Source: a virus
IMG/VR virus record: IMGVR_UViG_3300031257_000001
Location: 1 to 64,000 of that record
Length of the DNA: 64,000 bases
Direction: 5' to 3' (one strand)
The translations under genes were made by a program, and so were the position numbers. The notes below the pieces were generated by a model. That model was not told where the DNA came from, ran no database searches, and saw only the letters and a list, made by a program, of their open reading frames with translations. Of the stretch, positions 24,187-31,700 are shown piece by piece (position 1 is the first letter of the stretch; the number at the start of each line of letters is the position of its first letter).

Positions 24187-27127
24187 TCAGCTAGCCGACG
24201 CTGGTTGGTGGATTGGGTGCGAGATCTGCGCCCAATCATCGCTGGCCCTGTATGACATCCTAGTCATCTCTGACGAGCTGGTGGTCAAAGGGTTGCTCGT
24301 TCCGGAGATGGCACAGATTGCGCGCAACGAGGACCGCCTGCGCCAGCTCCTGCTCGCACAGTGGCGCGTGAGGTCAAAGCAGGCGGTCGAACGCTCGCAC
24401 GCGGTCTGGATGTCCAGCGGGGACCTCGCTGCCTCGATGGCGGCCGTGGACGTCGTGATGTCCAAGTGGGCAGATGACGTCAAGGGCCGATTCACACAGG
24501 GGCTGATCGACATCTACACGTTGGGTCGTGAGGCGGGAACGAAACGGGCCGCCGGCATCATCACGCGGCCGCTGGACTACACTGTCGGCAACTTCACCGA
24601 GCAGCTGGGCGACCAGGCGCGCATCGCCAAGGCGACTCCGCGAGTGGCCACGGCGTTCGATGTGTACGATGCTTCCGCCGTCACCGCGTTGATGGATGAG
24701 CAGATGTTGTGGATCGGCCGTCACTACGGTGCGAACGTCAGCGAGACCATCCGCCGTTCGGCGCGTGAGCAGATCGTCGGGCGCGGCCTGGGCCGGCGCG
24801 AGGCCGGGAAACTGCTGCGTGATGACGTGGCACGCAACCTGGATAAAGTGACCGTGCCCAAAGGCTTCAACGGGAGCCAAGCCAAATATTTTGAGGGGCT
24901 GGCTGCCAACGCCGCAACCATCGGGAGGGTCCGGGGTCAGATTCGTTCGTTCCAGGACTTGGGTGTCACACGCTACGTCTTGTCCAACCCGATGGACCGC
25001 AGGACCACGCGCCAGTGCATCCACATGAACGGGAAGGTGTTCACGGTCCAGAACGCTGTCAATCAAATTGAGCGGACCGCCGGGGCGACTTCCCCGGACG
25101 ACATCAAGCGTGACCATCCGTGGCTCTCCATGTCACAGATCCTGGCCGTCTCGCCTGTCGCTGGCCGATCCACGGCCGCCGATTCGGGGAAGCTTGCAGC
25201 GGCCGGCTTCTCGCTTCCACCTTTCCACTTCCGTTGCATGCCAGGATCCACCACAGTCCAAGGCCAAGTAGAGATGGTCTCAAAGAGGCTCTACTCTGGT
25301 GAAATCGTGGAAATACTTACGGAAAGCGGCAGACGAATTGCCTTGACGCCCAATCACCCCGTACTTGCCGTACAAGGATTTGTCTCTGCTGAGTCTGTTC
25401 ACAATGGCATGGATCTTGTCTGCTACAAGATCAGGACGGAACGGCTTGCGGTCGGGACCGGCATTAGCCTCAACGTACAGAACAAACCAGCCGCTGTCCA
25501 GCATGTATTTGAGTCGTTGTTTGTAGCGTTCGACAGACTTGTGATTCGGCGGTGCCCCGGAGACTTCTATGGCGAATCGGATGTTATGGATGGCAAAATC
25601 CACGTTGTATCTGTGGATAGCAAATTGTCTGGTGAATTGAAGACCAGATTTCAAGAACGCATCATTGAATGCCGCCTCAATTTTGGAGAATCTGCCGCGC
25701 GTCCAACATCTGCTTTGGGCCGTGTTGGCTCTGGCGATCATCTCTCTGTCTCCAATTGTTCGAGTGCGGGCAGCACGCCAGGCTGCACCGCATTGTCTTG
25801 TGATCAATTCAACTCTATTCGGAGCAGATTTCACCCTGAACCACTTGATAGCGTTTGCTTCGGACCTGCCTCTGATCTTGGCGCCTTGTCTCCTGAGGAA
25901 GGACACGACAGCGTTCTCAGAGACTCCGTGCAGCTGGCCAATCGACTTAGGGGACTTTCCGGCCTTGTAGAGTTGGATCGTGTCGTTTCCGTCAGGAGGT
26001 TCCCATTTCGCGGCCATGTGTATGATCTCCAAACCAGAACTGGTTGGATCATAGCCGAAGGAGCATTCATAAGCAACTGCCGTACCACCGTGGACATAGC
26101 TCCGGGGCAGACGGCATTCAAGCCTCTCACTGCGCAAGAACAGCGGCTGACCATTCCTGCCAAGCCACGGCCGACTCCCAAGCCACGGCCGGCCGTTGCC
26201 AAACCGCTCGCCAAGCCGAAGCCGACCAAGAAGCCCACGACGACACCGAGGTCAATGCCTGCCGCCAGGAGACCGGCGACGATGCCGCCGGTGGATCCAC
26301 TGGCTGTGTTGCAAGCTCCCGTCAACAGCTTCAAGCCACTGGGTGGTGGTGCGAATTCATCCGAGCTGCTGGAGCTTGAAAACGGCATCAGCGTCGTGTG
26401 GAAGCCGGCCGCTGGCGAGAGTGCCACTCTGACCGAACATGTTGGCGGTGCGCTTCACAAGCGCGAGGCTGCTGCGTACCAGATTGACCAGATAGTCGGG
26501 ACCAATGTTGTACCGAGGACGGCGCTTCGCAAGTACGGCGGCGAAGTCGGGAGTGTCCAAGAGTTCATCGGTAGCGCCGTTGAGTTGGACATGGCATCTC
26601 CGGCAGCAATTGCTTCTGCTTCAGCCAACTCTGCACAGAGGATGTCGCTTCTTGATGTGATCATCGGGAACACCGATCGTCACTCGGGCAACGTCATGGT
26701 GGCAAAGATCGGAGGGAAGCAGCAATTTGTGGCGATAGACAACGGGTTCTCCATGCAGCAGTCAGCTCAGCTTGTTCGTCGCTGGTACTATAACGGTGAA
26801 GCCTCATACGAGGTGTCAAAGAGCAAGGCGTTGGCGATGTTCGATTTCAGACCGTTGGCGGCTAATCTGGAGGCTGCATCGCTGGCTGATACGGCGGCCG
26901 CCCTCGCGGCGAGTGGCGTTGAAAGAGACGCAGCCACGCAGGTTGTCGGGAGGCTGGCCGCATTGAAGCGCCACCCCATGGCGTTGCACAGGACGGTAGC
27001 CGGCGCCGAAGGTGAGTCCCCTGCGTTGTACAAGACGAAGGATTGGGTGGGTGGTGAATGGAAGGCTGGGCTGTCTGCTGCTGACACAAAGGCCATCCAA
27101 ACTGCCATAAGTGGTGCGTACAAATGA
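24149..27127 (+). CDS. MuF-like head morphogenesis protein with intein and C-terminal kinase-like domain
   Basis: A 992-codon precursor. N-terminal helices lead to a SPP1 gp7/MuF-like domain (about 190-362 plus 644-650): SNPMDRRTTRQCIHMNGKVF and PPFHFRC. The Cys-rich end of this domain is interrupted by an intein (residues 363-643); splicing would join FHFR to CRTTVDIAPG. After a Pro/Lys-rich linker (665-714) comes a PI3/4-kinase-like (HipA/actin-fragmin-kinase-like) domain: Lys752 in VVWKPA, the catalytic loop IIGNTDRHSGN (836-848) and IDNG with Asp864. MuF proteins sit inside the head and can be ejected with DNA, so the kinase could act in the host cell. ATG 24149 overlaps the portal gene; ATG 24161 is an alternative. 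Confidence 0.85.
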   Translation: MVSLMNLAPAPTDQLADAGWWIGCEICAQSSLALYDILVISDELVVKGLLVPEMAQIARNEDRLRQLLLAQWRVRSKQAVERSHAVWMSSGDLAASMAAVDVVMSKWADDVKGRFTQGLIDIYTLGREAGTKRAAGIITRPLDYTVGNFTEQLGDQARIAKATPRVATAFDVYDASAVTALMDEQMLWIGRHYGANVSETIRRSAREQIVGRGLGRREAGKLLRDDVARNLDKVTVPKGFNGSQAKYFEGLAANAATIGRVRGQIRSFQDLGVTRYVLSNPMDRRTTRQCIHMNGKVFTVQNAVNQIERTAGATSPDDIKRDHPWLSMSQILAVSPVAGRSTAADSGKLAAAGFSLPPFHFRCMPGSTTVQGQVEMVSKRLYSGEIVEILTESGRRIALTPNHPVLAVQGFVSAESVHNGMDLVCYKIRTERLAVGTGISLNVQNKPAAVQHVFESLFVAFDRLVIRRCPGDFYGESDVMDGKIHVVSVDSKLSGELKTRFQERIIECRLNFGESAARPTSALGRVGSGDHLSVSNCSSAGSTPGCTALSCDQFNSIRSRFHPEPLDSVCFGPASDLGALSPEEGHDSVLRDSVQLANRLRGLSGLVELDRVVSVRRFPFRGHVYDLQTRTGWIIAEGAFISNCRTTVDIAPGQTAFKPLTAQEQRLTIPAKPRPTPKPRPAVAKPLAKPKPTKKPTTTPRSMPAARRPATMPPVDPLAVLQAPVNSFKPLGGGANSSELLELENGISVVWKPAAGESATLTEHVGGALHKREAAAYQIDQIVGTNVVPRTALRKYGGEVGSVQEFIGSAVELDMASPAAIASASANSAQRMSLLDVIIGNTDRHSGNVMVAKIGGKQQFVAIDNGFSMQQSAQLVRRWYYNGEASYEVSKSKALAMFDFRPLAANLEAASLADTAAALAASGVERDAATQVVGRLAALKRHPMALHRTVAGAEGESPALYKTKDWVGGEWKAGLSAADTKAIQTAISGAYK
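25280..26017 (-). CDS. Homing-endonuclease-like gene antisense inside the intein
   Basis: A 245-residue protein on the strand opposite to the intein. Residues about 12-45 are an HTH (IQLYKAGKSPKSIGQLHGVS). Residues about 110-175 look like a Vsr-like/PD-(D/E)XK nuclease: Glu114 in FSKIEAAF, Asp140 in IHRYNVDFAI, Glu151 and His159 in AIEVSGAPPNH, then KQRLKYMLDSGWFVLYVEAN, the strand-helix-strand expected after the catalytic core. ATG 26017 has GGAGAT seven bases upstream and a TTGCTT-17-TATGAT promoter. The codon register is exactly antisense to the intein. It would cut intein-free alleles to spread the element. Confidence 0.8.
   Translation of the reverse strand: MAAKWEPPDGNDTIQLYKAGKSPKSIGQLHGVSENAVVSFLRRQGAKIRGRSEANAIKWFRVKSAPNRVELITRQCGAAWRAARTRTIGDREMIARANTAQSRCWTRGRFSKIEAAFNDAFLKSGLQFTRQFAIHRYNVDFAIHNIRFAIEVSGAPPNHKSVERYKQRLKYMLDSGWFVLYVEANAGPDRKPFRPDLVADKIHAIVNRLSRDKSLYGKYGVIGRQGNSSAAFRKYFHDFTRVEPL
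26025..26030 (-). promoter_or_regulatory. Ribosome binding site of the antisense endonuclease
   Basis: Reverse-strand GGAGAT, seven bases before ATG 26017, the same core as the GGAGATC boxes of the early genes at 178, 2221, 2668 and 12256. On the + strand these bases encode Asp-Leu of the intein block F motif GHVYDL. Confidence 0.7.
26048..26076 (-). promoter_or_regulatory. Sigma70-like promoter of the antisense endonuclease
   Basis: On the reverse strand: TTGCTT (26076-26071), exactly 17 bp, TATGAT (26053-26048). The -35 box lies over the codons for Ser280-Asn281 and ends one base inside the intein border at 26077, so the promoter is carried within the element. It resembles early promoter P1 (TTGCCT-17-TATGTT). 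Confidence 0.6.
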
Positions 27128-27354
27128 GAGTTGAGCTCAGATCAAATTCAGATGGCAGAGTCCTTGCCAAGGGAAAGTCCGACTCAAATGGCGCTGTCAA
27201 ATGGGAATCCGCAGACAAGCGCACAGAATATCTGCTGAATGACATCCCTGGGGCTGGGAAGCCTGGGGATCCTGGATACCTGCAGGGCGCAGAAGCATAC
27301 TTCAACAGGTCAACATCACTCACGCTACATCGTGTGGCACCGAAGCCCGCCTGA
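27124..27354 (+). CDS. Small hypothetical protein after the MuF-kinase gene
   Basis: A 76-residue protein coupled by ATGA to the MuF-kinase gene. It begins with a beta-hairpin-like MRVELRSNSDGRVLAKGKSD and is polar throughout. Tight coupling suggests a partner or chaperone of the upstream product, or an immunity-like factor; there is no motif to decide. Confidence 0.6.
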   Translation: MRVELRSNSDGRVLAKGKSDSNGAVKWESADKRTEYLLNDIPGAGKPGDPGYLQGAEAYFNRSTSLTLHRVAPKPA

Positions 27355-27412
27355 GAGACGCTCTGCGCTGTAGGCTTCCCAACGACGCATCCACAGGGCT
27401 AGACTCGGTCTT

Positions 27413-27985
27413 GTGAACGATGCGCAGACACGCGCCCGCGAAGCCTTGAAGGCACTCATCGAGCTGTTCGGAGGCAAGGCGATTGGAGTTGGAGCGCTCG
27501 CAGGCGGCGGCAAGCTCGCCCCGGCGCGAGGGCTCCCAGGCGGATCCGGCATTCGTCCTGACAAAGCCAAGGTGCCGTGCCGAAAAGACCAAGTTGAGAA
27601 GCGTCTGTATGTCCCCATCCTGAAGGCGGATGCCGAGGAACAGACGCTGACGGGCGTGGTTCTCCAGCCCGAGGTGACGGATGCGCAGGGCGACATCATG
27701 GACGCCCAAGTCATCCGTCAAGCTGCCCACAAGTTCTTGGCACTGTTCAACAGCAAGACCAAGCTGGGGCTGCAGCACAAAGTCTTCAAGTCGGGCCAGT
27801 TCGCTCTGTCGGAGTCCTACCTGGCGCCAGCGAACATGACGATTGGTTCGCAGGTGATCAAGGAGGGCTCCTGGATCATGGTGGTGAAGGTCCTGGACTC
27901 CAAGCTCTGGAAGCTGGCCAAGGACGGCAAGCTCACAGGTTTCTCTATTGGTGGCCGTGCCAAGGTCAAGCAGCTGGCCGCGTAA
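27413..27985 (+). CDS. XkdF-like prohead protease
   Basis: A 190-residue protein from GTG 27413. VVLQPEVTDAQGDIMDAQVI is the family start; His122 in GLQHKVF and Ser178 in LTGFSIGG fit the His/Ser pair of phage prohead serine proteases (XkdF/DUF2213-like). It likely cleaves the scaffold and capsid precursors during head maturation. The N-terminal 55 residues are Gly/Ala-rich. It is followed by the scaffold-like and capsid genes, the standard order. Confidence 0.75.
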   Translation: MNDAQTRAREALKALIELFGGKAIGVGALAGGGKLAPARGLPGGSGIRPDKAKVPCRKDQVEKRLYVPILKADAEEQTLTGVVLQPEVTDAQGDIMDAQVIRQAAHKFLALFNSKTKLGLQHKVFKSGQFALSESYLAPANMTIGSQVIKEGSWIMVVKVLDSKLWKLAKDGKLTGFSIGGRAKVKQLAA

Positions 27986-28003
27986 CAAGACTGGAGCGAA
28001 ACT

Positions 28004-29011
28004 TTGCCCCGAACCCCAAAGCGAAGATTCTTAGGGCTGGACGTGGACGAGGTGTCCACCGTGGACAGCCCGGCAAATGAACGAGAGTTTCTGGTTCTCA
28101 AGAACATGGAGGATAGCAACATGGGCGACAGCGCAACCGAGACGCAGGGGACTCCTGCCGAGGCTGGCAGCGAAGCGCAGCGTGTGACCTTGGACGTGCC
28201 CGCAGCCGATGGTGAAGCTGTCGCCAAGGCGATGGAGCACGTCAGCAGCATCGTCGATTCCATCGCGGATCTGGCCAAGAGCGCAGCGATTGCTCCGGCG
28301 GCCGATGACGAGGACGACAGCGATGATGATGACGCTGATGAGACCACCGACGCAGAAAAGGCCAAGGCGATGAAGCCGGCCGCCGGAGCCGGTGGAGGCC
28401 CTGGCAAGTTTCCTCGCAATCTCTTCAAGCAGATGCTTCTGAAGGCAGGCATCACCGACAGCGAGACTCTCAAGCTCTTGCTGGGTGGCCTTCAGAAGCA
28501 ATTCGAGTCCCGTCCACCCGCCGGCGGGCAGCCGCCGATGAAGAGCGGGATGAAGCCGGGCATGAAGACTTCGAAGGCATCCGGCGGCGAGCCCGAGGCC
28601 CCGGCGGACACCCCCGTCACCCTGGAGATGCTCCAGAAGGCAGCCGTGTTCACGCCCGAGCGCGTGGCAGCACTCCAGAGCGCATTCGAGACACTGAAGA
28701 TGGTCATCGAGGCCATCCAACCCGGCCAGGTCCCGGCAACCCGCACCCCGAGCACCACGCAGTTCGGAGCGTCGGGCGTCCGTGAGCTCGCCAATCCTAT
28801 CATGACGCCCACCGTCAAGAGCGAGGGCGAGGGCGAGCCAGCCACCCAGCTGGCCGTAACGCTCAAGTCCATTGGGGAAACCCTCAAAACTCTTGATGGC
28901 CGGGTCCAGGCCATCGAAAAGGCACGACCTGCCTCCAACTCCGTGGAGGGGGATGGCGGGACCGACAACAACCACAAGACTGAGAAGAGCCTTTGGGCCG
29001 GAGTGCTCTGA
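28004..29011 (+). CDS. Putative capsid scaffolding protein
   Basis: A 335-residue protein from TTG 28004 with GGAG eight bases upstream. It begins RRFLGLDVDEVSTVDSPANE plus REFLVLKN, the segment that usually ends XkdF-type proteases ('evslVd-x-PAN-x-x-fl-x-K'), suggesting the protease and scaffold were once one polypeptide. The rest is acidic, Ala/Glu/Lys-rich and helical, with a Pro/Met/Lys-rich centre and a C-terminal coiled coil (TLKSIGETLKTLDGRVQAIE), typical for scaffolds. Confidence 0.65.
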   Translation: MPRTPKRRFLGLDVDEVSTVDSPANEREFLVLKNMEDSNMGDSATETQGTPAEAGSEAQRVTLDVPAADGEAVAKAMEHVSSIVDSIADLAKSAAIAPAADDEDDSDDDDADETTDAEKAKAMKPAAGAGGGPGKFPRNLFKQMLLKAGITDSETLKLLLGGLQKQFESRPPAGGQPPMKSGMKPGMKTSKASGGEPEAPADTPVTLEMLQKAAVFTPERVAALQSAFETLKMVIEAIQPGQVPATRTPSTTQFGASGVRELANPIMTPTVKSEGEGEPATQLAVTLKSIGETLKTLDGRVQAIEKARPASNSVEGDGGTDNNHKTEKSLWAGVL

Positions 29012-29063
29012 GGGCCAAGCAACAGGCCAGTCGCCACACACCGAGAAACAGGAGAATTCCAAG

Positions 29064-30260
29064 ATGGGACTCAGCAACGAGGAACTGGTCAGGAAGGCAA
29101 CGATTGTCGCCGATGACTTGGCCACGGGCGGGAAGCTCAACCCGGCCCAGAGCGACCGCTTTATCGACTTCGTCATTGATGAGACGGTCCTGAAGGACAA
29201 CGCTCGCATCGTCCGCTTCAGGAACGAAACCCTGGAGATCGACAAGATAGGTGTCGGACGGCGTGTCACCGTGCCCAAGCGCGAAGCGGCAGACCCGAAC
29301 GTGCGCAAGGGCATCTCCACTGGAAAGGTGACCCTCACACCCAAGGAGATCATGACGCCGTTCGAGGTCGGTGACAACTTCCGCGAGCTCAACATCGAAG
29401 GCGACAACGTGGAGGAAACTGTCGTGCGTCTCATGGCCACCCAGATGGCCAACGATGTGGAGGACCTGTACATCAACGGCAACAAGCTGGCGCCGGCGGT
29501 GATCGAGGGCGACATCAAGAACGGCGGCTCCACCTCGTTGTACATTGCCGACAGCTTCTTGGCGCTGGAGGATGGTTGGGGCTTGCTTGCGGATGGCGCG
29601 AACGTACTGGACGCGGCCGGCCAGAACATCGGCCTGAGCATCTTCAGCAAGGCCATCCGGGCGATGCCCACCAAGTTCCGGCGGAACAAGAGCGCTTTGC
29701 GCTGGTTCCTCAGCCCGGACCTCTGGCAGCTGTACCAGGAGAAGCTCTCCACACGCGCGACCGCCCTGGGCGACTCTGCGGCAGCTGGAGGACAAGAAGG
29801 GAATGGGCCATTCGGCATCAAGGCCGTCCCCGTTCCGCTGTGGGAGTTCGAGCCGCTCACCGTCGAGCACATTGTTCTGCCCGCCAGCGGGACCGTGGCG
29901 CTCAAGAACGGTCCTGTGACTGATGTGGTCGTTCACGTGTCTACGTTGGATCAGACTCCTGCTGCTGGATTCACCGAAGACACCGACTACAGCGTGGACT
30001 ATTCCGCTGGAACCATCACCAATTTGGACGTTGGGATTGGTGATGGTGATACCGTCAAGGTTACCTATCGTTCCAGCCCGCAGATCCTGCTCACCCACCA
30101 GAACAACATGGTGGTCGGCATCGGTCGCGACGTCCGCATCGAAAGGGATCGCGATATCTTCAAGGGTGTCAACCAGTACGCCATCACCGCCAAGGTTTCG
30201 GTTGAGTATGAGGAGTTGACGGCCATCGTCAAGGTCCGCAACGTCGGTCTGGGCGTCTGA
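29064..30260 (+). CDS. Major capsid protein (HK97-like fold) with inserted beta domain
   Basis: A 398-residue protein from ATG 29064 with CAGGAGAA upstream. The N-terminal arm, the SPDLWQLYQEKLSTRATALG segment and the C-terminal ILLTHQNNMVVGIGRDVRIE followed by RDRDIFKGVNQYAI are typical of HK97-like capsid proteins. Residues about 273-338 form an extra beta-sandwich-like segment (DTDYSVDYSAGTITNLDVGI, GDTVKVTYRSS) placed just before that conserved C-terminal strand, probably exposed on the capsid surface. Tandem hairpins downstream probably end the transcript. Confidence 0.9.
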   Translation: MGLSNEELVRKATIVADDLATGGKLNPAQSDRFIDFVIDETVLKDNARIVRFRNETLEIDKIGVGRRVTVPKREAADPNVRKGISTGKVTLTPKEIMTPFEVGDNFRELNIEGDNVEETVVRLMATQMANDVEDLYINGNKLAPAVIEGDIKNGGSTSLYIADSFLALEDGWGLLADGANVLDAAGQNIGLSIFSKAIRAMPTKFRRNKSALRWFLSPDLWQLYQEKLSTRATALGDSAAAGGQEGNGPFGIKAVPVPLWEFEPLTVEHIVLPASGTVALKNGPVTDVVVHVSTLDQTPAAGFTEDTDYSVDYSAGTITNLDVGIGDGDTVKVTYRSSPQILLTHQNNMVVGIGRDVRIERDRDIFKGVNQYAITAKVSVEYEELTAIVKVRNVGLGV

Positions 30261-30277
30261 CGGGAAGCGAGGGCATA

Positions 30278-30320
30278 GGGCGCCCTCCGGCGCCCCGCCC
30301 TAGTCACAAGCTAGGGCTTT
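30278..30320 (+). terminator. Tandem hairpins after the major capsid gene
   Basis: First hairpin: GGGCGCC (30278-30284), loop CTCC, GGCGCCC (30289-30295). Second: GCCCTAG (30297-30303), 7-base loop, CTAGGGC (30311-30317), then TTT. The T-run is short, so termination may be partial, reducing downstream expression relative to the capsid gene. Confidence 0.6.
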
Positions 30321-30356
30321 GAAGCCATTCAGATTGGCCAAAAGGAGACCCAAGGA

Positions 30357-30764
30357 ATGGTACGAGCAAGAGTGAAGTTGGATTCACGTGGCCCGGTCAC
30401 ATTCCATGGCCGTGGGCGCAGACTCACCCGAGGCGAGTCCATCATCGTCACCAACGCGGCCGACATCCGCTACTTCCAGGTGCAGGGTGGTTTCTCGGTG
30501 GCCATCCTGGAAGGTGCGATGCCCAAGGCTCCTCCTGTGGAGCCGCCGAATGAAGATGACGAGGGCGACGATGACGATGGTCTGGAGCTGGATGAAGATC
30601 TGGATGCCGACGGCCCTGCTGATCCCACCTACAACCGCGGTGATCTCAACAAGCAGACCAAGAGCCAGTTGGTCGGGCTCGGCGCTGAACTGAGCGTTGA
30701 GCTGACCATGGACATGTCCAAGTCAGCGATGGTGAACGCCATCGTGGAGGCGCAGGGCAGCTAG
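30357..30764 (+). CDS. Head-associated protein with C-terminal HeH/SAP-like motif
   Basis: A 135-residue protein with AAAGGAG upstream. The N-terminal 55 residues are beta-rich, then an acidic linker (EDDEGDDDDGLELDEDLDAD) leads to NKQTKSQLVGLGAELSVELT plus MSKSAMVNAIV, which has the helix-extended-helix (SAP/HeH-like) pattern often fused to small phage head-tail proteins. Probably a minor head or connector component. Confidence 0.6.
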   Translation: MVRARVKLDSRGPVTFHGRGRRLTRGESIIVTNAADIRYFQVQGGFSVAILEGAMPKAPPVEPPNEDDEGDDDDGLELDEDLDADGPADPTYNRGDLNKQTKSQLVGLGAELSVELTMDMSKSAMVNAIVEAQGS

Positions 30765-30785
30765 CCCGGCGAGGAGTGAGAACCC

Positions 30786-31220
30786 ATGGTGGTCGTACAC
30801 GTTCCTAACGGGGTGCCTCTCCAGCAGGTGGAAGGCTTCCCCCTGCTGGTGGATCTCAAGGAAACTGAGACTGTCGTCGTCAGAGGCCGCAAGGTCGAGC
30901 AGCCCAAAACGCGCGAGTTCAAGCGCTCGCAGAAGGGTGCCCTGCACGTGCGACCGCGCTCCACGATGACGCTCACCGAGGATGAGCTGGCGTGGCTGAA
31001 GCAGCACCGCAAGCCTCTGTTCACAAAGCTCCGAGTCACCGCCGACAAGGACCTGACACGAGCGAGCGCTGCAAGGGCTGCCAAGAAGGCGCCCGAGGAG
31101 CCCAAGCCCGTGCCGGCGCCTCCCGGCGACCCTCCGCCTGATCCGCCCGCCACGGGCCCGTCCGGCAGCGGCTCGTCCAAAGGCAGCGGCAAGGGAAGCA
31201 AGGGATCCAGCAGCAAGTAG
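30786..31220 (+). CDS. Hypothetical head-region protein
   Basis: A 144-residue protein. The N-terminal half is beta-rich with a basic core; the last 45 residues are Pro-rich then Gly/Ser/Lys repeats, clearly disordered. Located among minor head genes. Function unknown. Confidence 0.6.
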   Translation: MVVVHVPNGVPLQQVEGFPLLVDLKETETVVVRGRKVEQPKTREFKRSQKGALHVRPRSTMTLTEDELAWLKQHRKPLFTKLRVTADKDLTRASAARAAKKAPEEPKPVPAPPGDPPPDPPATGPSGSGSSKGSGKGSKGSSSK

Positions 31221-31227
31221 ACTGGGT

Positions 31228-31253
31228 GCCAGCTTCGTCAGCTCGAAGCTGGC
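31228..31253 (+). promoter_or_regulatory. Stable hairpin at the start of the next gene
   Basis: A perfect 10-bp stem (31228-31237 with 31244-31253) with a 6-base loop ends three bases before ATG 31257. It has no T-tract, so it is not a terminator; it covers the place of the ribosome site and could control translation or mark an RNA processing site. Confidence 0.55.
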
Positions 31254-31256
31254 GAC

Positions 31257-31691
31257 ATGATCCGCGTACACACCAGCGACGGGCGAACTGTGACCGTGGA
31301 CTTGCGTGACGAAACGCAGGCTCGCGAGTTGTTCAGGTCACTCGCCAACGAAGGCTTCCAGCGCACCATCACTGCGGTGACCGTGGCTGGCTCGCACCAC
31401 CTCGTCACAAGGTGCTCCGAGTGTGGTGCCAAAGTGTCGGCCAAGATGGCCAACCAATTCAGTGTGACGGCTCCCAAGGGTGAGGACCGCATGCATCACT
31501 TCCACGTGGAAGGTGTGGAGCCGAACGGCAAGGTCAAGGGGGGCGAGCGCCTGGTGCTATTTGCAGGCGATGTTCGCCTCACGGCAATGTCGCACGTTAC
31601 ACAACCCTCGGTCCGCGTATCACTGACAAGATTGGGCAGACGAGTAGCAGATCCGATGGCACGGCGGGCCGAACGTGGACAGCAGCGGTAG
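31257..31691 (+). CDS. Hypothetical head-region protein
   Basis: A 144-residue protein beginning directly after a 10-bp hairpin. The N-terminal half looks alpha/beta; the middle has CSECGAK and HHFHVEG (possible metal ligands), and the C terminus is basic. Function unknown. Confidence 0.6.
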   Translation: MIRVHTSDGRTVTVDLRDETQARELFRSLANEGFQRTITAVTVAGSHHLVTRCSECGAKVSAKMANQFSVTAPKGEDRMHHFHVEGVEPNGKVKGGERLVLFAGDVRLTAMSHVTQPSVRVSLTRLGRRVADPMARRAERGQQR

Positions 31692-31700
31692 GATAGGCAC

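Larger units (their letters stand above)
25235..26077 (+). mobile_element. Intein in the MuF-like gene
   Basis: A 281-residue in-frame insertion. Block A starts at Cys1 (25235-25237, CMPGSTTVQG). Block B is RRIALTPNHPVLAV with Thr38-x-x-His41. Block F is FRGHVYDLQTRTGWIIAEGA, and block G is ISN with Asn281 (26075-26077) followed by the +1 Cys of the C-extein. The usual penultimate His is Ser, a known variation. The central part of the sense protein matches no LAGLIDADG or HNH endonuclease; instead an endonuclease gene is present on the opposite strand. It sits at a conserved metal-binding part of the host protein, typical for inteins. Confidence 0.88.

Noticed and set aside
28031-29905. A 624-codon open frame on the reverse strand opposite the scaffold and capsid genes
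   Set aside because: No ribosome site, no recognisable motif and a composition expected from the complement of GC-rich codons. The well-supported sense genes explain it. It shows that length alone does not validate antisense frames; the intein endonuclease is accepted on motifs and signals instead.
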